DNA from: Ryuthela nishihirai
Lineage: Eukaryota; Arthropoda; Arachnida; Araneae; Heptathelidae
NCBI GenBank assembly: GCA_038380435.1
Contig: JAWZYU010000020.1
Span: 39,712,307 to 39,776,306 of the forward strand
Length of the DNA: 64,000 nucleotides
Direction of reading: 5' to 3'
Shown here: positions 10,300-22,744 of the stretch, piece by piece
How the letters are laid out: the number at the start of each line of letters is the position of its first letter
How positions within the stretch are numbered: position 1 is the stretch's first letter
Notes under the pieces: generated by a model
Told to the model about the DNA's origin: nothing
The model's input: the letters and a program-made list of their open reading frames with translations, nothing else
The model's database searches: none
Made by a program: the position numbers and the translations under genes

Positions 10300-10805
10300 T
10301 AGCCCACTGTAATTACTTACAAGTTTACACTGAAACGTTTAAGTTAGAAACGCAAAATAACATAATATTACATGGAATATTCTTCCCGAAATATGTTTCT
10401 TCGAGATTCGACTGGTTTTACAAGAATTCATCCATGATATATCTTTAGGAAAACCTGCATTGTAATCTGTCTCTGTTAGAACGCTTTAGCCCCGTATGCA
10501 AGAGTAGGATGGGAAGTCAGCCATTTTTGCTTTAAGAGATAGATGAAAAATTATTTTTTTCTTTCGTTGGGCAATCACCAGTAAGCTACCACGCTTCCCA
10601 TTTTCTGACTCTTCCATTAATTTGAATTTTGTTAGTTATCGATAGAGAACGTTATATTTAGAGGGGGGGGGGGGGGTGAAAAACGCATTTTCTTTAAAAA
10701 CGGACATTCCATACGTTCCACAAATGTTCAGTTCTTAGTTCTTAACAGTTTACATCATGGTATAATATAAATATTACATTTTTGAACCTGATTTAATCTT
10801 GTTTT
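10300..10805. other. AT-rich DNA, no gene seen
   Basis: A run of 14 G lies near 10664. No domain or repeat family recognised. Confidence 0.35.
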
Positions 10806-10810
10806 GTATG

Positions 10811-11035
10811 GAAGTCTCCCGTCGAACATTCGGTGTATACAGAGTATGGCTCTCCAGCACACAGACTCGCAATTTAACGTCTCATAAGAAGGACGGCGAA
10901 CTTTTCAAGCCCATCGGTTCCACTTTCTCATCGAACTCAGAACAAGGGTTAGCGGAGATAAAAATGAACGCTGACAATTTGGGACTCGGATCTGGGAATT
11001 GCAGATTAATGTCCTGGGGGGTCACTAAGTGAGCT
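10811..11035 (-). mobile_element. SINE-A, partial and diverged
   Basis: Starts within the body (AAGTCTCCCGTCGAAC) and runs to a decayed head (GGACTCGGATCTGGGAATTG). The tail is missing. Confidence 0.65.
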
Positions 11036-11039
11036 ATTT

Positions 11040-12575
11040 ATAATCACCCTCCCCCCCAAAAAAGAAAAAAAAACTAAAAGAACTTTGATTTCACAAGAAC
11101 CATTTGCAATAACGCATCTGATTTCGAATCTGTATAACACGATTCTGCAATAACTACAATGGTAATCCGTTAGACATCAAGTATTTATCCATTAGCTTCA
11201 AAAATTACCGCAGATTGCACTGCTGTAATATTCTGCAAACAGACTGAGCAAATGAACATTAAGAAAACGACAAGAATCGTATCAAAACTGAAGACGGAAG
11301 GAGTGCAAAATTGCCCCATCGATAAATATGCGAGCCGTAAATATCCGGCGATAGCACTTTCTCTCAACAGGCTAAAGCCGACAATCCTGTGAGGAGTAAA
11401 GGAATTAAAGATCACTTCCGTCAAGACTAGAAGAGACCCGTTGTTAGGGGAGACCTTATCTTGATGTTCGGGGTGATTCTTCGCAAATACCCAACATGAA
11501 TCTTACTTTAGCGAGGTAGGAACTTCAGACCTTCATTAAACAAGCTTATCTGGATCTGCAGCAATTTAGAGATCATCCCTGCAGATTATCTGTGCCTTGT
11601 GTTATACAAAATTGACTCTGTTTGGGTACTGAGCTGTCTATTCATGTTGTAGTTTCTGAGAACACTGCATAGAGATTTCCTTCGTCATGAAGAATATCTT
11701 TGGAGGAAGTATGTTGTTATTTTAGGAGATAAAATTATGATTGTTTCGAGTACAAGCGACTTAATGATCAATGCAAAATCGAGGAAGATTTATATAATGG
11801 AAAATCAGCAGTAATGTGGTGTTTAGAACGTTCGGAATGATAATGGTCGTTACTTAAATGAAAAATGGCGAGCAATCCAGAAATGTTACTCAATTTAGTC
11901 AATTTAAACATTTCGAATATATTGATTTCATTTAATTCCATAAGAATATTGTATCGTAGATAAAAGCAGCTTTATATTTTATGTGAAAGTAAAGGCTTAA
12001 AACTCAAAGTATATTTTTAAATTGGATCTCTGGATGAATTGTTCTTACAATTTACTTTATTACACTACGGAGCATTTCTAAGAATTTTTATTCTTTCAAA
12101 TATTACTATACAATGGAAAATATCATCAAAATCGAGGGTAACACTCGACTAAACAACCATTTGAAATTACAAGGATCTATTGCAGAGAATTGCAGATTTT
12201 ATTTAGACAATAATATCTTTACTTTTTAATCAATTCAATTGATCTACACTACACAGCATCAAAATATCACGACTTGAACTGAATTTTCTGCCTTGAACTT
12301 CTACCTATCGAATCTCTTAATTATATTAATTATGTTAATGATATTAAATATATTAATTATTGAAAATTTCCGGAAACCTTGAACCCTTCCTGTTAAATTG
12401 TAATAAATATTCTACCGGGAGAAACGTTCACTTTGAAAAAGTGGTATTTCGGAACTGGTATTTCAAAACCAACTATTTACCAAATGCTAAATCGTCAAAA
12501 TTTAGAAATCATATGTTTTTGTTGAAAAAATAATATCAGATTTTTACCATCAAGTAATCTCTTCTGAATAATTTA
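11040..12575. other. AT-rich DNA, no gene seen
   Basis: About 1.5 kb without a recognisable gene, RNA or repeat. A 79-codon minus-strand frame at 11185-11424 has no recognisable domain. Confidence 0.35.
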
Positions 12576-12576
12576 A

Positions 12577-14586
12577 TGTCTCTCTGAGAGTTAAGTTTGA
12601 TTATCCGGTCCCGGCTGAACCGGCCTCCGCTTTAACCAGGCGTTCCAAGAAGCGGAAGCAAGTCGCCGCGTGTTTTGTTTATGGTACAGTACATATTTGC
12701 TTCAGTTCCTCTTTGTGAATATTACACTGTACTGTGCGTATACAGGAGTGCGTGCTGTGATCTATTAATTATTGTGTGGTACAAAATGAGTGGGTGCAAA
12801 CGTAAGCGTAATGTCGTTACGATGGAGATGAAATTAAAAGGGTTAGAACGTATTGACAAAGGTGATCCAGTAAAGCACATTTGTGATGAACTAGGTGTTG
12901 GTAAAAGCACGGTAAATGACTGGAGAAGGAACGGAAAATCTTTACAAGATATTTGCACTCAAGTCGAGTCTGAATAAAGACTTTCTTCTCGGTGCACTCT
13001 TAAAAAGTCGAAAAATGAAATTGTCGATGATGCACTTTGGTTGTGGTTCATGCAAGAATGTCGAAAAGGAACGCCAATCAATGGGCCAATCTTGAAAGAA
13101 AAAGCATTAATTCTTCATTCTAAAATCGATAATGGGGGAGATTTTTCAACAAGCGAGGGATGGTTTCTCGCTGGAAAAACGGCATGATGTTCATTACTTT
13201 GGTGTTTGTGGTGAGAAATTGTCAGCTGATCCTTTAGCAGCAAAGGAATTTTCAGAAAAACTTTCAGCGCATATTGAAGAAGAAGGCCTATGCGCAGAAC
13301 AAATCTACAATGTAGATGAGACTGGGTTAAATTTTAAACTTCTTCCAACGAAAGTGTTTTTGGCAGCACAAGAAACCTCAGCATCATGATTTAAAACAAG
13401 CAAAGAAAGAATCACTGTGGCTGTGTGTGTGCAAATTCTGCAGATACTCACAAACTTCCTCTTTTTGTAACTGGGAAATCAGCAAAACCACGAGTATTCA
13501 AGCACTTAAATTTAGCTGCTCTGCCAGTTTACTATAAAACTCAAAAGTCTGCTTGGATAGACTCGTGTTTGTTTAAATCGTGTTACTTTACAGAATTTGT
13601 TCCAAAAGTAAAAAAAAACCACTTGACAAGTCTTAAAATACCTGTAAAGGCCCTACTCATTCTCGACAATGCTCCAACACACCCAAGCGAAATCATTTCT
13701 GACAACATAAAAGCCATGTTTTTGACACCTAATGTAGCATCTTTAGTGCAGCCAATGGTTCAAGGCGTGCTTGTAAGTTTAAAAAGGAGATACAGGAGAA
13801 AGCTTCTTTCAGAAATTCTACAGCGAACCGAAAATGACGGAATAGGACTTTTAAATGCCTTGAAAACAATAAATATCAAGGATGTGATCTACATGTTGGC
13901 AAAAGCTTTTGAAGAAGTGCCTCGTATAATGTTTATGAAGTCATGGAGAAATCTTTGGCCCGAAGTTGAAAACTGTGTAGAAAGTACCAAAGACGACAAC
14001 ACGAAAGTATCGAATGAGCCTGCGCCTGCCGAAGACATGACGATAATGATAATATTTTGCTACTTAATGACTGTAAACTGTTGCCTGGATGTGACACACT
14101 TGAAGAAGGTGACATTGAAAAATGTTTAAAAGGGGATGAACAGTTGGAAAATGAAACACTGCATGATGACGAAATTATCAATGCAATCTGCCAAGAAGGG
14201 AACGGAGAAGAAGCGGAGAATGAAAAAGAGGAAGAAGAGGAAGAAGAGGAAGAAGGGAAAGTTAGCCATATTGAAGGAAAAGATGCTTTTGATGTTGCAG
14301 TAATATACATTGAACAACAGCAGGCCTCATCTGCGACTGATGTATGTTTATTAAAAAATGGCAAGACTTTGCAGATAAAAAAGTGTTAAGTTCAAAGAAA
14401 CAAAAGAAAATCATGGACTTTTTCAAGTGAGTGTGAGTAAATTGTTAATTAAAATACAGTACAGTTAGTATTTTTGTTATTTGCAGTATTTATTTATTTT
14501 CTGACACAATTTTCTGATTAACCGGCATTTCGTTCATCCGGCCAGGGGTGCGGTCCCATAAGGGCCGGATAAGAGAGAGTCAACTG
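12577..14586 (+). mobile_element. Tigger/pogo-family DNA transposon, dead
   Basis: The right end (GCCGGATAAGAGAGAGTCAA then CTG, followed by TA at 14587-14588) has the TTATCCGG-type terminus of Tigger elements. The left end is decayed; TTATCCGGTCCC at about 12601 is the best remaining match. The interior carries the transposase pseudogene below. Confidence 0.75.
12786..14389 (+). pseudogene. Tigger/pogo transposase (CENP-B/jerky-like), inactivated
   Basis: In an active element this protein binds the terminal repeats and cuts and pastes DNA in the nucleus. The start at 12786 opens a CENP-B-type N-terminal helix-turn-helix (MSGCKRKRNVV ... GVGKSTVNDWRRN). A second DNA-binding region follows in another frame (DALWLWFMQECRKGTPI, about 13020-13080). 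The DDE core shows VDETGLNF (first Asp, about 13310), LLILDNAPTHP (second Asp, about 13660) and LVQPMVQGVL, where the family normally has Asp in place of the Val encoded at 13758-13760. There is a frameshift near 13150, a stop at 13387 and a further shift inside a GT microsatellite near 13425, followed by an acidic C-terminal tail in a third frame (14057-14389). The domain order is clear, and so are the lesions. Confidence 0.9.
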
Positions 14587-14637
14587 TATATTACTTTTAA
14601 TTCTATATAATAAAAGATGTCTCTCTCTCTGTGTGTG

Positions 14638-15021
14638 AGAGGCTGGGATGGCTTAGTCGGTAGCGCGCCAGGCTCGTAATCTGTAGTTCCCAGGTTCGAG
14701 TCCCAGCTGGGTCAGCGTTGAGATTTATCTCCGCAAAATTCCCCGCCCTTCCCACGGTCAGTAGGGGACACCGATGTGCTTGGAAAGGCCGCCGTCCGTC
14801 GGATGGGACGTTAAGCCGTGGCCCCGTGTGCGGGAGAGCCATACCCTGTGCACGTTAAAGAACACGCTGGATGGCCTTGACGGGAGGCTACAATCTGTCT
14901 CCCAACAGCTGTTCCAGTGGGTCCCCTCCCCCAACTTTCTCTGAGCCTTCGGGGTCCATGTGACCTGGCCATTTAGCCCATGGTGTGCAAAACAGTGCCG
15001 CTCAGAGGTAAAACAACCCAA
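14638..15021 (+). mobile_element. SINE-A, full length, TSD intact
   Basis: Head to tail complete. The 11-bp TSD CTCTGTGTGTG is at 14627-14637 and 15022-15032. Inserted in the probable Helitron. Confidence 0.95.
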
Positions 15022-15597
15022 CTCTGTGTGTGTCTGTGGCAGCCATAACTCATCGGGAAATCAACGTACTTCAAATTTTCAGAGACTGTTTCTGGTTGTG
15101 GTCCGGATTGCAGTGTCAAAGTTCAGGTCGAAAGTCCAAACGGGGGGCTTGCTAGAAGCAAAAATATTAACCATGCTATTCCTACGAGAAACGAGAATCG
15201 CTTTCAAATTTATTGTTGCCGTGTACTGTTCCCTAACTCTGAAAGTAAAGGGTTAAAATAGCACTTAAATCTGCTGCCGTTACCAGATTCCTCACATTTC
15301 CAAAGTCATTATTGGGGCGTTCCTTTGCAGCTAGGGACCTGATTTTTCTAACCAAACATGTGATCAGGCAGGGGGACCCGCCAACGAAATTTGGGACCTT
15401 TCGGTGAAGTACGTCGGAAATAACAGAATGCTAAAATCTGACGAAATAAATATCTCTATCGTTTTCCACATGCTCCGAGAGCGCGCGCCGAGTCAGCAAT
15501 GACCTTCGCAACACCAGGAAATTCTTCGTGTTCAAACTGTGTAAAATGCCGAGGGGGGATACTCATAAAATTAATCATTAGTGCAAGAAACAGTAGA

Positions 15598-15970
15598 TTT
15601 GGGTTGTTTTACCTCTGAGCGGCACTTTTTTGCACACCATGGGCTAAATGGCCAGGTCACATGGACCCCGAAGGCTCAGAGAAGGTTGGGGGAGGGGACC
15701 CACTGGAACAGCTGTTGGGAGACAGGTGGTAGCGTGATCCAGCGCGTTCTTTAACGTGCACAGGGTATGGCTCTCCCGCACACGGGGCCACGGCTTAATG
15801 TCCCATCCGACGGACAGCGGCCTTTCCAAGCCCATCGGTGTCCCCTACTGACCGTGGGCAGGGCGGGGAATTTTGCGGAAATAAATCTCAACGCTGACCC
15901 AGCTGGGACTCGAACCTGGGAACTACAGATTACGAGCCTGGCGCGCTACCGACTGAGCCACCCCCGCCCC
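15598..15970 (-). mobile_element. SINE-A, full length, TSD intact
   Basis: Runs from TTGGGTTGTTTTACC to CCACCCCCGCCCC. The 12-bp TSD AGAAACAGTAGA is at 15586-15597 and 15971-15982. A small deletion lies near 15733. Confidence 0.95.
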
Positions 15971-16409
15971 AGAAACAGTAGAATATGCAGACTAAAAGTG
16001 AGACACGAGCTGTCACAATTTGTGTAGAAACGAAGCCACGGGCCAAGCGGGCCTGTTTTTTAAACCAATCACTGGGGAACACGGGGGATGCTGTGCAAGA
16101 AATTTGTACCGTGCGGTCGAATATCAAGGGAGACATAGGGCGGCAAAATCTGTGGTAACGGAAATAAAAATCTCGATAGTTTACGCAGAAACTTAGCCAC
16201 GGGCTATGAGAACTCGCTGACGTCAACAACGATCCAAGCCAATATGGGGAAATTTTTTCCTGTTTGAAAATCTGTGCTAAAGTGTCTTGTGGGGGGGGGG
16301 GGGGGTACTTACAAAATTTACCTTTAGTGCAGTGAATATAAGAATATACAGATTTAAAGTGCACCCGTGCAGCGCCGGGTACGTTCAGCTAATATAAATA
16401 ATAAATATA

Positions 16410-16600
16410 TCCCTCAAGCAGCTGCTTGCCACAGGGGTCTGACAGGAGCCTGTCAGTTTACATGCCATAGTAGCGTAAAATAAATAACAAATACCCCCTC
16501 AAGCAGCTGCTTGCCACAGATTTCTGACAGGAGACTGTCAGTTTATATGCCATAGTAGAGGGTCTGAGAGGATGGCAGGACCTCAGCAGAAAAACGTAGA
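16410..16600 (-). mobile_element. SINE-B, two nested or tandem copies
   Basis: CTCAAGCAGCTGCTTGCCAC occurs twice (about 16414 and 16499), each followed by CTGACAGGAGNCTGTCAG. The second continues into GGCAGGACCTCAGCAGAAAA. The first stops after CATGCCATAGTAG, as if the second copy inserted into it. Confidence 0.65.
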
Positions 16601-16619
16601 ATAAACAAATAAAACTGGA

Positions 16620-19600
16620 TTTTGCTCACTTACCGTATTTTACTCTTTTCCTTTCTGTCGGATACACTGCTCAAACGCTAACATACAGGCGCACAAAATT
16701 TGTTCTTCGTATCAACATTGATTTTTTTTCTATAATTCTTGCAAATTCTTTCCGTATCGATCGATAATTATTATCAATATCTGTTATTGATAATTATTGT
16801 CAATATTTTAAAATCAATCCTTGTTTATGAACATAATTATCATTCTTTTTTAGTCAATCATGCCTTTATTAATTATTATCCATCCTTTTTTAACCCAATT
16901 CCACTTTAGGCTAATTACTATTCAGTCCCTTCTACGTCCATCACTATTTATTTCTCTTTTTTTACGTCAATCATTATTTACGATAATAATTATTAATCGT
17001 TTCTTCTTCAATCTTTATTTAGGTTAATTGTTTAGAACACGTTCCTAAGTGACTACACTCTTGTTAATGATAATCAATTCTTCCTCAGTCTATTCTTGTT
17101 TACAGTGTTATCCGTCATTATTTTTTTTAGATTATTCTTTTTTTATGCTAATCATTAACAATCCTTGCTCTTTATAATTTTAATGCATCCCTTCTAAGTC
17201 AATCTTTTCTTAAGTTAAATTAATATAGTCTTTTCTTAAGTCAATCTTGCTTTTTTTTTTCAAATTAATGTCTATCTTTTCTAACAAAAATCTTTGTATA
17301 TGCAAATTAGTTTCATTTCTTTCTACGACAGTTCTAGCCTGTGTGATTATTATTTTAAGTCTTTCTTTCAAAGTCAGTGTTCACTTTCTTTCTTACCAAG
17401 ACCAGAGCGCTAAATAAATGGAAAAAAGAATCTCACAGTTAGAACCTAAGCTTCAAAAATTCAAATTCTCAAGCCTTTACATGCTGTGTCGTCAAAGCCC
17501 CAAGATAAAAAATAAATCTGGGAAATGTCAAAGCAAAAACACAAGAATAATTTATTCTCCTCTCTACCGAACTCAATTTATTTTTCTGATTCCAGAAAAT
17601 ATCGTCTTGTTTTGCAACAACGTTTTAAAATTAATAGGACTCTCTATTCTGATAAATCGTGGAACGTGACCCAGGGGTTGCAACTGAAAACCTGAGAAAC
17701 GTTAAATCAATGGCTGTTCCTTCTTTTGATCATTAGTGTCTGAAATAAAACTAAAAAATGCTCTTCTTCAGGAAGAGTGTCGTGACAATAATATTATCTA
17801 CTATTCTTTTCTGCCTTTAAAATACAGTCACTCACTTTATAAGCCATTTCGTAGAGCAGTTAGCAATATCCAAAATTTGTCGGAAACATGCGTTTTGCCG
17901 TTAGTAATTATTTTGATATATTTTTATTTGGTATAAGGGCAGAAGAGTTTCTTCCTACTTTTCTTCTTATTGTGTTTATCACATGATGTTTTTGTTTTAA
18001 TAAAGCTTTAAAAAAAACAATTAGAACATGGGTACACTTTATTTTTAAAAAAAAATGATGATTAGAAGGTGATGAAAAATTTCTAGTAACTGATCAATAA
18101 CAAAATATTCATCATTCACCGAATGTTTGATTATAAATAATGAATTCGAGTTTGTCTTATAAATGTTTGATTTGCATATATATATACATAGTTTGAACGT
18201 TATGGACCATTTGGAACATGGTACTAAATGAAATGTGATTTGATGTCTATATCGAATAAAAAGCATCGTTGATTTCTCTCCAAAGAGAAACTGGAATAGG
18301 ATTTTCAGCTCAATGGCATAATCGTCAAAATTGACGCAACTTTTGTTTTTAAATATTCCAGCTGACATAACTCTTTAAGTACTTAACAAATATTGGCGTA
18401 ATGCAAGATTTTGATACATTTCATTTACCTTAAATCTCATTCCAATAAAACTTTCATTACTCAAAATATTGAGTTTCTTATTTAGTTCTACTCTGGCATA
18501 ACATGTAAATTCTCTAATGATTTTGGAAGGGTACTGTTTAGAGGAATTATTTATTTGAAATGAGCATAATCTATGTAACTGTTCTTGAGTTTTTGCGGAC
18601 CAAATAAACAAACAAGAAACGTGGAACTCTAAAATATAATACAAATCAAAACAATACAGCGAATCACCGTGGGGGGTATTTTTTTACAAATAAAAAATAT
18701 TCAGTTTACTATCTCCGTTTATGTTCCTATTAATTGGTGAAATAAGTTCATCTCTGACCCAAAGACTTGTTTCCATGTAAATAATCCATGTACGAATAAA
18801 TATTCCCGCTAACAGAAGCGATAGTTCGAGAATATTTTGAGTATTAGAAGAGTCATTGCGGAATATAAAAACATACGCACAAACAAACAAGTAAACACAC
18901 TCATGAGAAAAAGAGGTGCACAATCAATCACTCAGGCTTGCAGGATTCCGACGTCTAAAAGCATACCTAACTCAGATCTAAAGATCAAAGCTAACGATAC
19001 ATGACACAGAAAACTCTTACCTTCAGCTCATTACAGCATAAATCGATTTCGAAATTGCGCCTAGTGCATGCCCGCAAATTCTGAGCAGATCTAGATTTAG
19101 TAAATGCATTTCAGCTTATGAAAGATATCTTGCTATTATGCAAGTACCTAGTTTTTTTTTCTTTTCATATTAGCACAGTCTTATTTTCGATGTGTCTTTT
19201 GACATAAATAATCAATTCTATTGTCTGTATTGTGCATTTAGCAGGCTTTTACAGGAATAATATAATTGAAGCGCATGCAAGAAATGCATGAAAGGTTGGA
19301 AATGTTTTATCAATGTAACCAAAAATTATAGACTGATAACTTGACCTCGACCAACTCTTTGTCTTCGGAGTGACCCCTTAAACCACTCGACCGCAGTGCC
19401 AATCACCGCCCCCCCCCCCCCCCCACCACCACCACCACTCAACAAGTTAATTCCCTTGAAAATGTTCGGTGCCGTCTAGACTTGGTCATTTGGAAATCAT
19501 TTTTTTTTTCGTTTGTTTTTCTTTAGAAATGAATAAAACGGCAAAGCCACTTCAACCACTTCTGGGACCCGGAGCACCTCATAATTTGGGGGTCCTCCTG

Positions 19601-21515
19601 CTACCAGAAATCAATCAAAATTAAATTAGTAAATAAACAAATTAATAAATAACATTAAGAATACTGATTTACATAACTTTGTTTTTTAAATGTAGCACCC
19701 ATTTTAAGACACTTGTATCTTAATCGAGACGAGAGAAAGAGAATGTTCGAGTTCAAATTTATCAATTTATAACAGTTTCTTAACTTTAATCCCAATAAAG
19801 TTCTGGACATTAGTTCAACAGACATGGAGTAATCACACTAAGAGTGATTACTCCCATTTCAGTTTCTTAAATTTGTTTCATTTTTAATAATTCCAAAGGT
19901 TGAAAAAAAAATTAATTTCTATTTAAAAGTCTATTGGCTTTAACAGCTAAGCCCTCTCCTCACCCAATATTTCTTGTAGCCCGAAGCTTTTCGTTCCCCC
20001 CCCCCTTGGCTTCTACCTCTATCCATCCCAAAAGATCAGACTCTGAGCGAATTTAGTTCGCTTAATCAAAATCTCATTGAGGTAAAAATACGAGAAAAAA
20101 AACTCTATCTAAAATTTCCTCTAATTTTTCTTTTCCATCAAGAAATTAGGTTGCATGGCGCAAAGTAGTACTTCTTATGTGGAATTCTTAACTCTTATCT
20201 CAGTTTTGATTTTAATACATTTCATCCAAGAAAAGAGAACCGCGAATTTGTTTCCCACAGCAACTTCACACTTTCTATAGTAAACAAATGCTGCAAAAGA
20301 GTTCCTCGAAATAGATTCTCACTTTTCGTGTGATGCTGCTTCTAAAATAACAACAACTGCAATAACACTTTGGAGGAGGGTAAGAGCAGGAAATTACACG
20401 TTGTCCAGTAGAAAGCGAAGCGGTAAAGTTGTTTCTTTCGCTTTTCACTCTCAAGTTCTGCGGACGTTCGATGAAATACGAAAATAATTCCCTCCGCAAT
20501 ACGAAAACAATTTGTCTTTTCTCACGAAAAAATGCTCTTTTTTTTAACTTAGCGCATAATTACGACTCGTATTTCATATTTGAGGTTATCACCGCGTGAC
20601 CAGCGTTTTAATCACTAAAATATCTCTAAATCTTCGTCCTTGTTTGATCAATTTGTTTCTTAGCTTTACTTTTTTTTTATAATAGGATGACAGGAGGATA
20701 AACGTCGATTTATATTCAAGACTATTCAAGCAAAATAATCTGATTAATCAGATTGCTTTGACGTGTGCATACATTTTCATAAAAGGTCATTGAATAATAG
20801 TTTTTTTTAGTTAGAATCCAAACTTTAAGTGGAAAGATTAAAGAATAAAATGTGATATACAAAACTCTCCCTACAATATGCTCATAAAAAACATATCTCA
20901 TTTAGAAACACTTATTCAGTATGCTTATTTAGTAATGGATATCTATAAAAATTTAGTAGCCTACATAGTATTATAATTTAGTAGCTTATATAATATGGTA
21001 ATCTTGTATAAAATACCTAAATTACTAATTCGATTTTATCTAGTAAAATGATTTAATGTGCACCTTTTTCGTTTGTCATATCATCACATTTAAAGAGTCT
21101 GTTAACATGAGAAATTTTGGCGCTTCTTATATACCAATATCCGTACTTAATTCTGGTCCTAGCAAATATTTGGATCATTTTAACAAAAACTCTTCAAATG
21201 CAGAAATATCGCAGCACGTCTAAATTTTGCCCTCTACATGAAAGCATATACAGTATATAAAGAGAAGTATGACCAACTGAAAATTTTCACACCAAATGTT
21301 TGCATTCGATAGTTCTTTCCTTAACACGTTCTGTGATTCATAATATTTCAGGAATTAATAGCATTTCATTTTCAATAATGGCATTTTCACCCAATGTTAA
21401 AATTTTACTATCGATCTAACTTTAATGAAAGGTAAAAGTGTTCAAGACTAATAATTTGAAATGGCTTGTAATTGCTAATAATTAACTGCAGAAAATGAAT
21501 GCGACTGAATTAAAA
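16620..21515. other. AT-rich DNA, about 4.9 kb, no gene seen
   Basis: No domain, tRNA, rRNA or SINE-A copy recognised. Short frames at 17418-18923 are low-complexity and unfamiliar. A small hairpin (GGAGTAATCAC ... GTGATTACTCC, about 19826-19853) and homopolymer runs near 19410 were noted. Text at 18040-18650 faintly resembles MITE family M2 but could not be aligned by eye. Confidence 0.35.
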
Positions 21516-21517
21516 TA

Positions 21518-21819
21518 CAGTAAACATTCCATTATCTGGGGTCGTATTAACTTAAATGCTGATTAACCGGGATGTTGAATAGGACAATGTATGCCCTATA
21601 ATAATATAGGATATGAGAACGTGGCTGCAGAAAATGATTTCAGCATAATTACCCGAAAGGTGAAAGAAGGGAAATGGCAAATTGCCTTGCTCCCCTAGTT
21701 TAAACGAAAAAAGCAAGTCCATGCTACGATATTTTTTAAAATTATAGAAGTTTTTGTATGTTTTATATGGATGACGGATTAACCGGAATTTTTTTTCCTG
21801 GATAATCGAGAGTCTCCAG
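21518..21819. mobile_element. Tigger-like MITE
   Basis: The ends CAGTAAACATTCCATTATC and (reverse complement of the right end) CTGGAGACTCTCGATTATCC match at about 15 of 22 positions and are flanked by TA. GATTAACCGG motifs occur inside both ends. There is no transposase; the 302-bp element would have been mobilised by a pogo/Tigger enzyme, perhaps the family at 12.6 kb. Confidence 0.65.
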
Positions 21820-21821
21820 TA

Positions 21822-22166
21822 TTTCATTTTTTATACATATATATTTTTTTAAATAATGAATTCTTGTAGGGTGTTTATAAAATACTTCACTCAACGTACA
21901 GCTAGTATGAACTACACAATTTAAGTCGTTTAGTTAAACCGTTAGCATTTTTTAGAACCAATACATGCATTTGCCAGTTCGAAATTTTAATAACAAAAAC
22001 GAAGCAGTAAAAATTTAAAAATATGTCGAAAGAAGAATTTCAATCGTGGACGTCTGCATCAACATTACGAATCAGATCTCCATCCCATCAAACGCATTTC
22101 GATTAAAGCATTCTCTTCAAATTAAAAGTAGATTATTTTTTCATAATTTTTATTTATGAGATAATA
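21822..22166. other. AT-rich DNA, nothing recognised
   Basis: No coding or repeat signal seen. Confidence 0.35.
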
Positions 22167-22275
22167 TATTCCAAAAAGACATCCACCCGAAAAACCCTTG
22201 AGTATATTCAAAGAAATCTACTGTAGTTCTCTGCTCCGTAAGCATTAGCAGCAAATTGACATAAAGATCAGAACG
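22167..22275 (+). repeat. 109-bp direct repeat, copy 1
   Basis: Identical, base for base as far as I can read, to 22567-22675, exactly 400 bp away. Contains CATCCACCCGAAAAACCC and CTCTGCTCCGTAAGCATTAG. Confidence 0.95.
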
Positions 22276-22566
22276 TTATTCTAGTCTTTCCTGTTTTTCC
22301 TCTCTGATTATCTTTTCTCCTCCACAGATATAATTAAAGACGACTATCTGATACGTAGGTCACAAAGCAGTCTCGTAATGAACAAAGCTTAGCCGTTTGC
22401 AATAATTCTTTCTTTACCCCAGTCTATCAAATGACCATTAGAAAGAATCCTCTCCATCACTACTTTTAATGGCGAAAAACAGTCTGCTGAAATTTGTTCT
22501 TCATTTTTATTACGAGCTATGATATCATTAAGAAAAACAACGCACAAATCAATTTAACGTCACCAT

Positions 22567-22675
22567 TATTCCAAAAAGACATCCACCCGAAAAACCCTTG
22601 AGTATATTCAAAGAAATCTACTGTAGTTCTCTGCTCCGTAAGCATTAGCAGCAAATTGACATAAAGATCAGAACG
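22567..22675 (+). repeat. 109-bp direct repeat, copy 2
   Basis: Exact copy of 22167-22275. It is followed closely by a tandem pair of GCTAACCAATCTTACTTTTT at about 22701-22740. Confidence 0.95.
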
Positions 22676-22744
22676 GCATCACAAAATATGCAATTTCAAT
22701 GCTAACCAATCTTACTTTTTGCTAACCAATCTTACTTTTTTATT

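Larger units (their letters stand above)
14602..16392 (+). mobile_element. Probable non-autonomous Helitron
   Basis: The 5' end TCTATATAATAAAAGATG fits the TC start of Helitrons. The 3' end has a GC-rich hairpin (ACCCG ... CGGGT at about 16363-16380), a short spacer and CTAA at 16389-16392 followed by T, as expected for CTRR-T. It lacks inverted repeats and TSDs, which is also expected. No Rep/helicase coding is seen. Two SINE-A copies sit inside. The base before the 5' TC is T rather than the usual A, a small mismatch to the model. Confidence 0.5.

Noticed and set aside
14126..14317. Minus-strand phenylalanine-rich frame, apparent membrane protein
   Set aside because: It is the antisense of the glutamate-rich tail of the Tigger transposase (GAAGAA repeats).
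14639..14711. Functional tRNA genes at the SINE-A heads
   Set aside because: A and B boxes are present, but each is followed by the SINE body, and the heads do not form a full cloverleaf; they are tRNA-derived SINE promoters.
18040..18650. Additional M2 MITE copy
   Set aside because: Shared phrases such as AACTCTTTAAGTA occur, but no inverted ends or consistent alignment could be made by eye in this AT-rich stretch.
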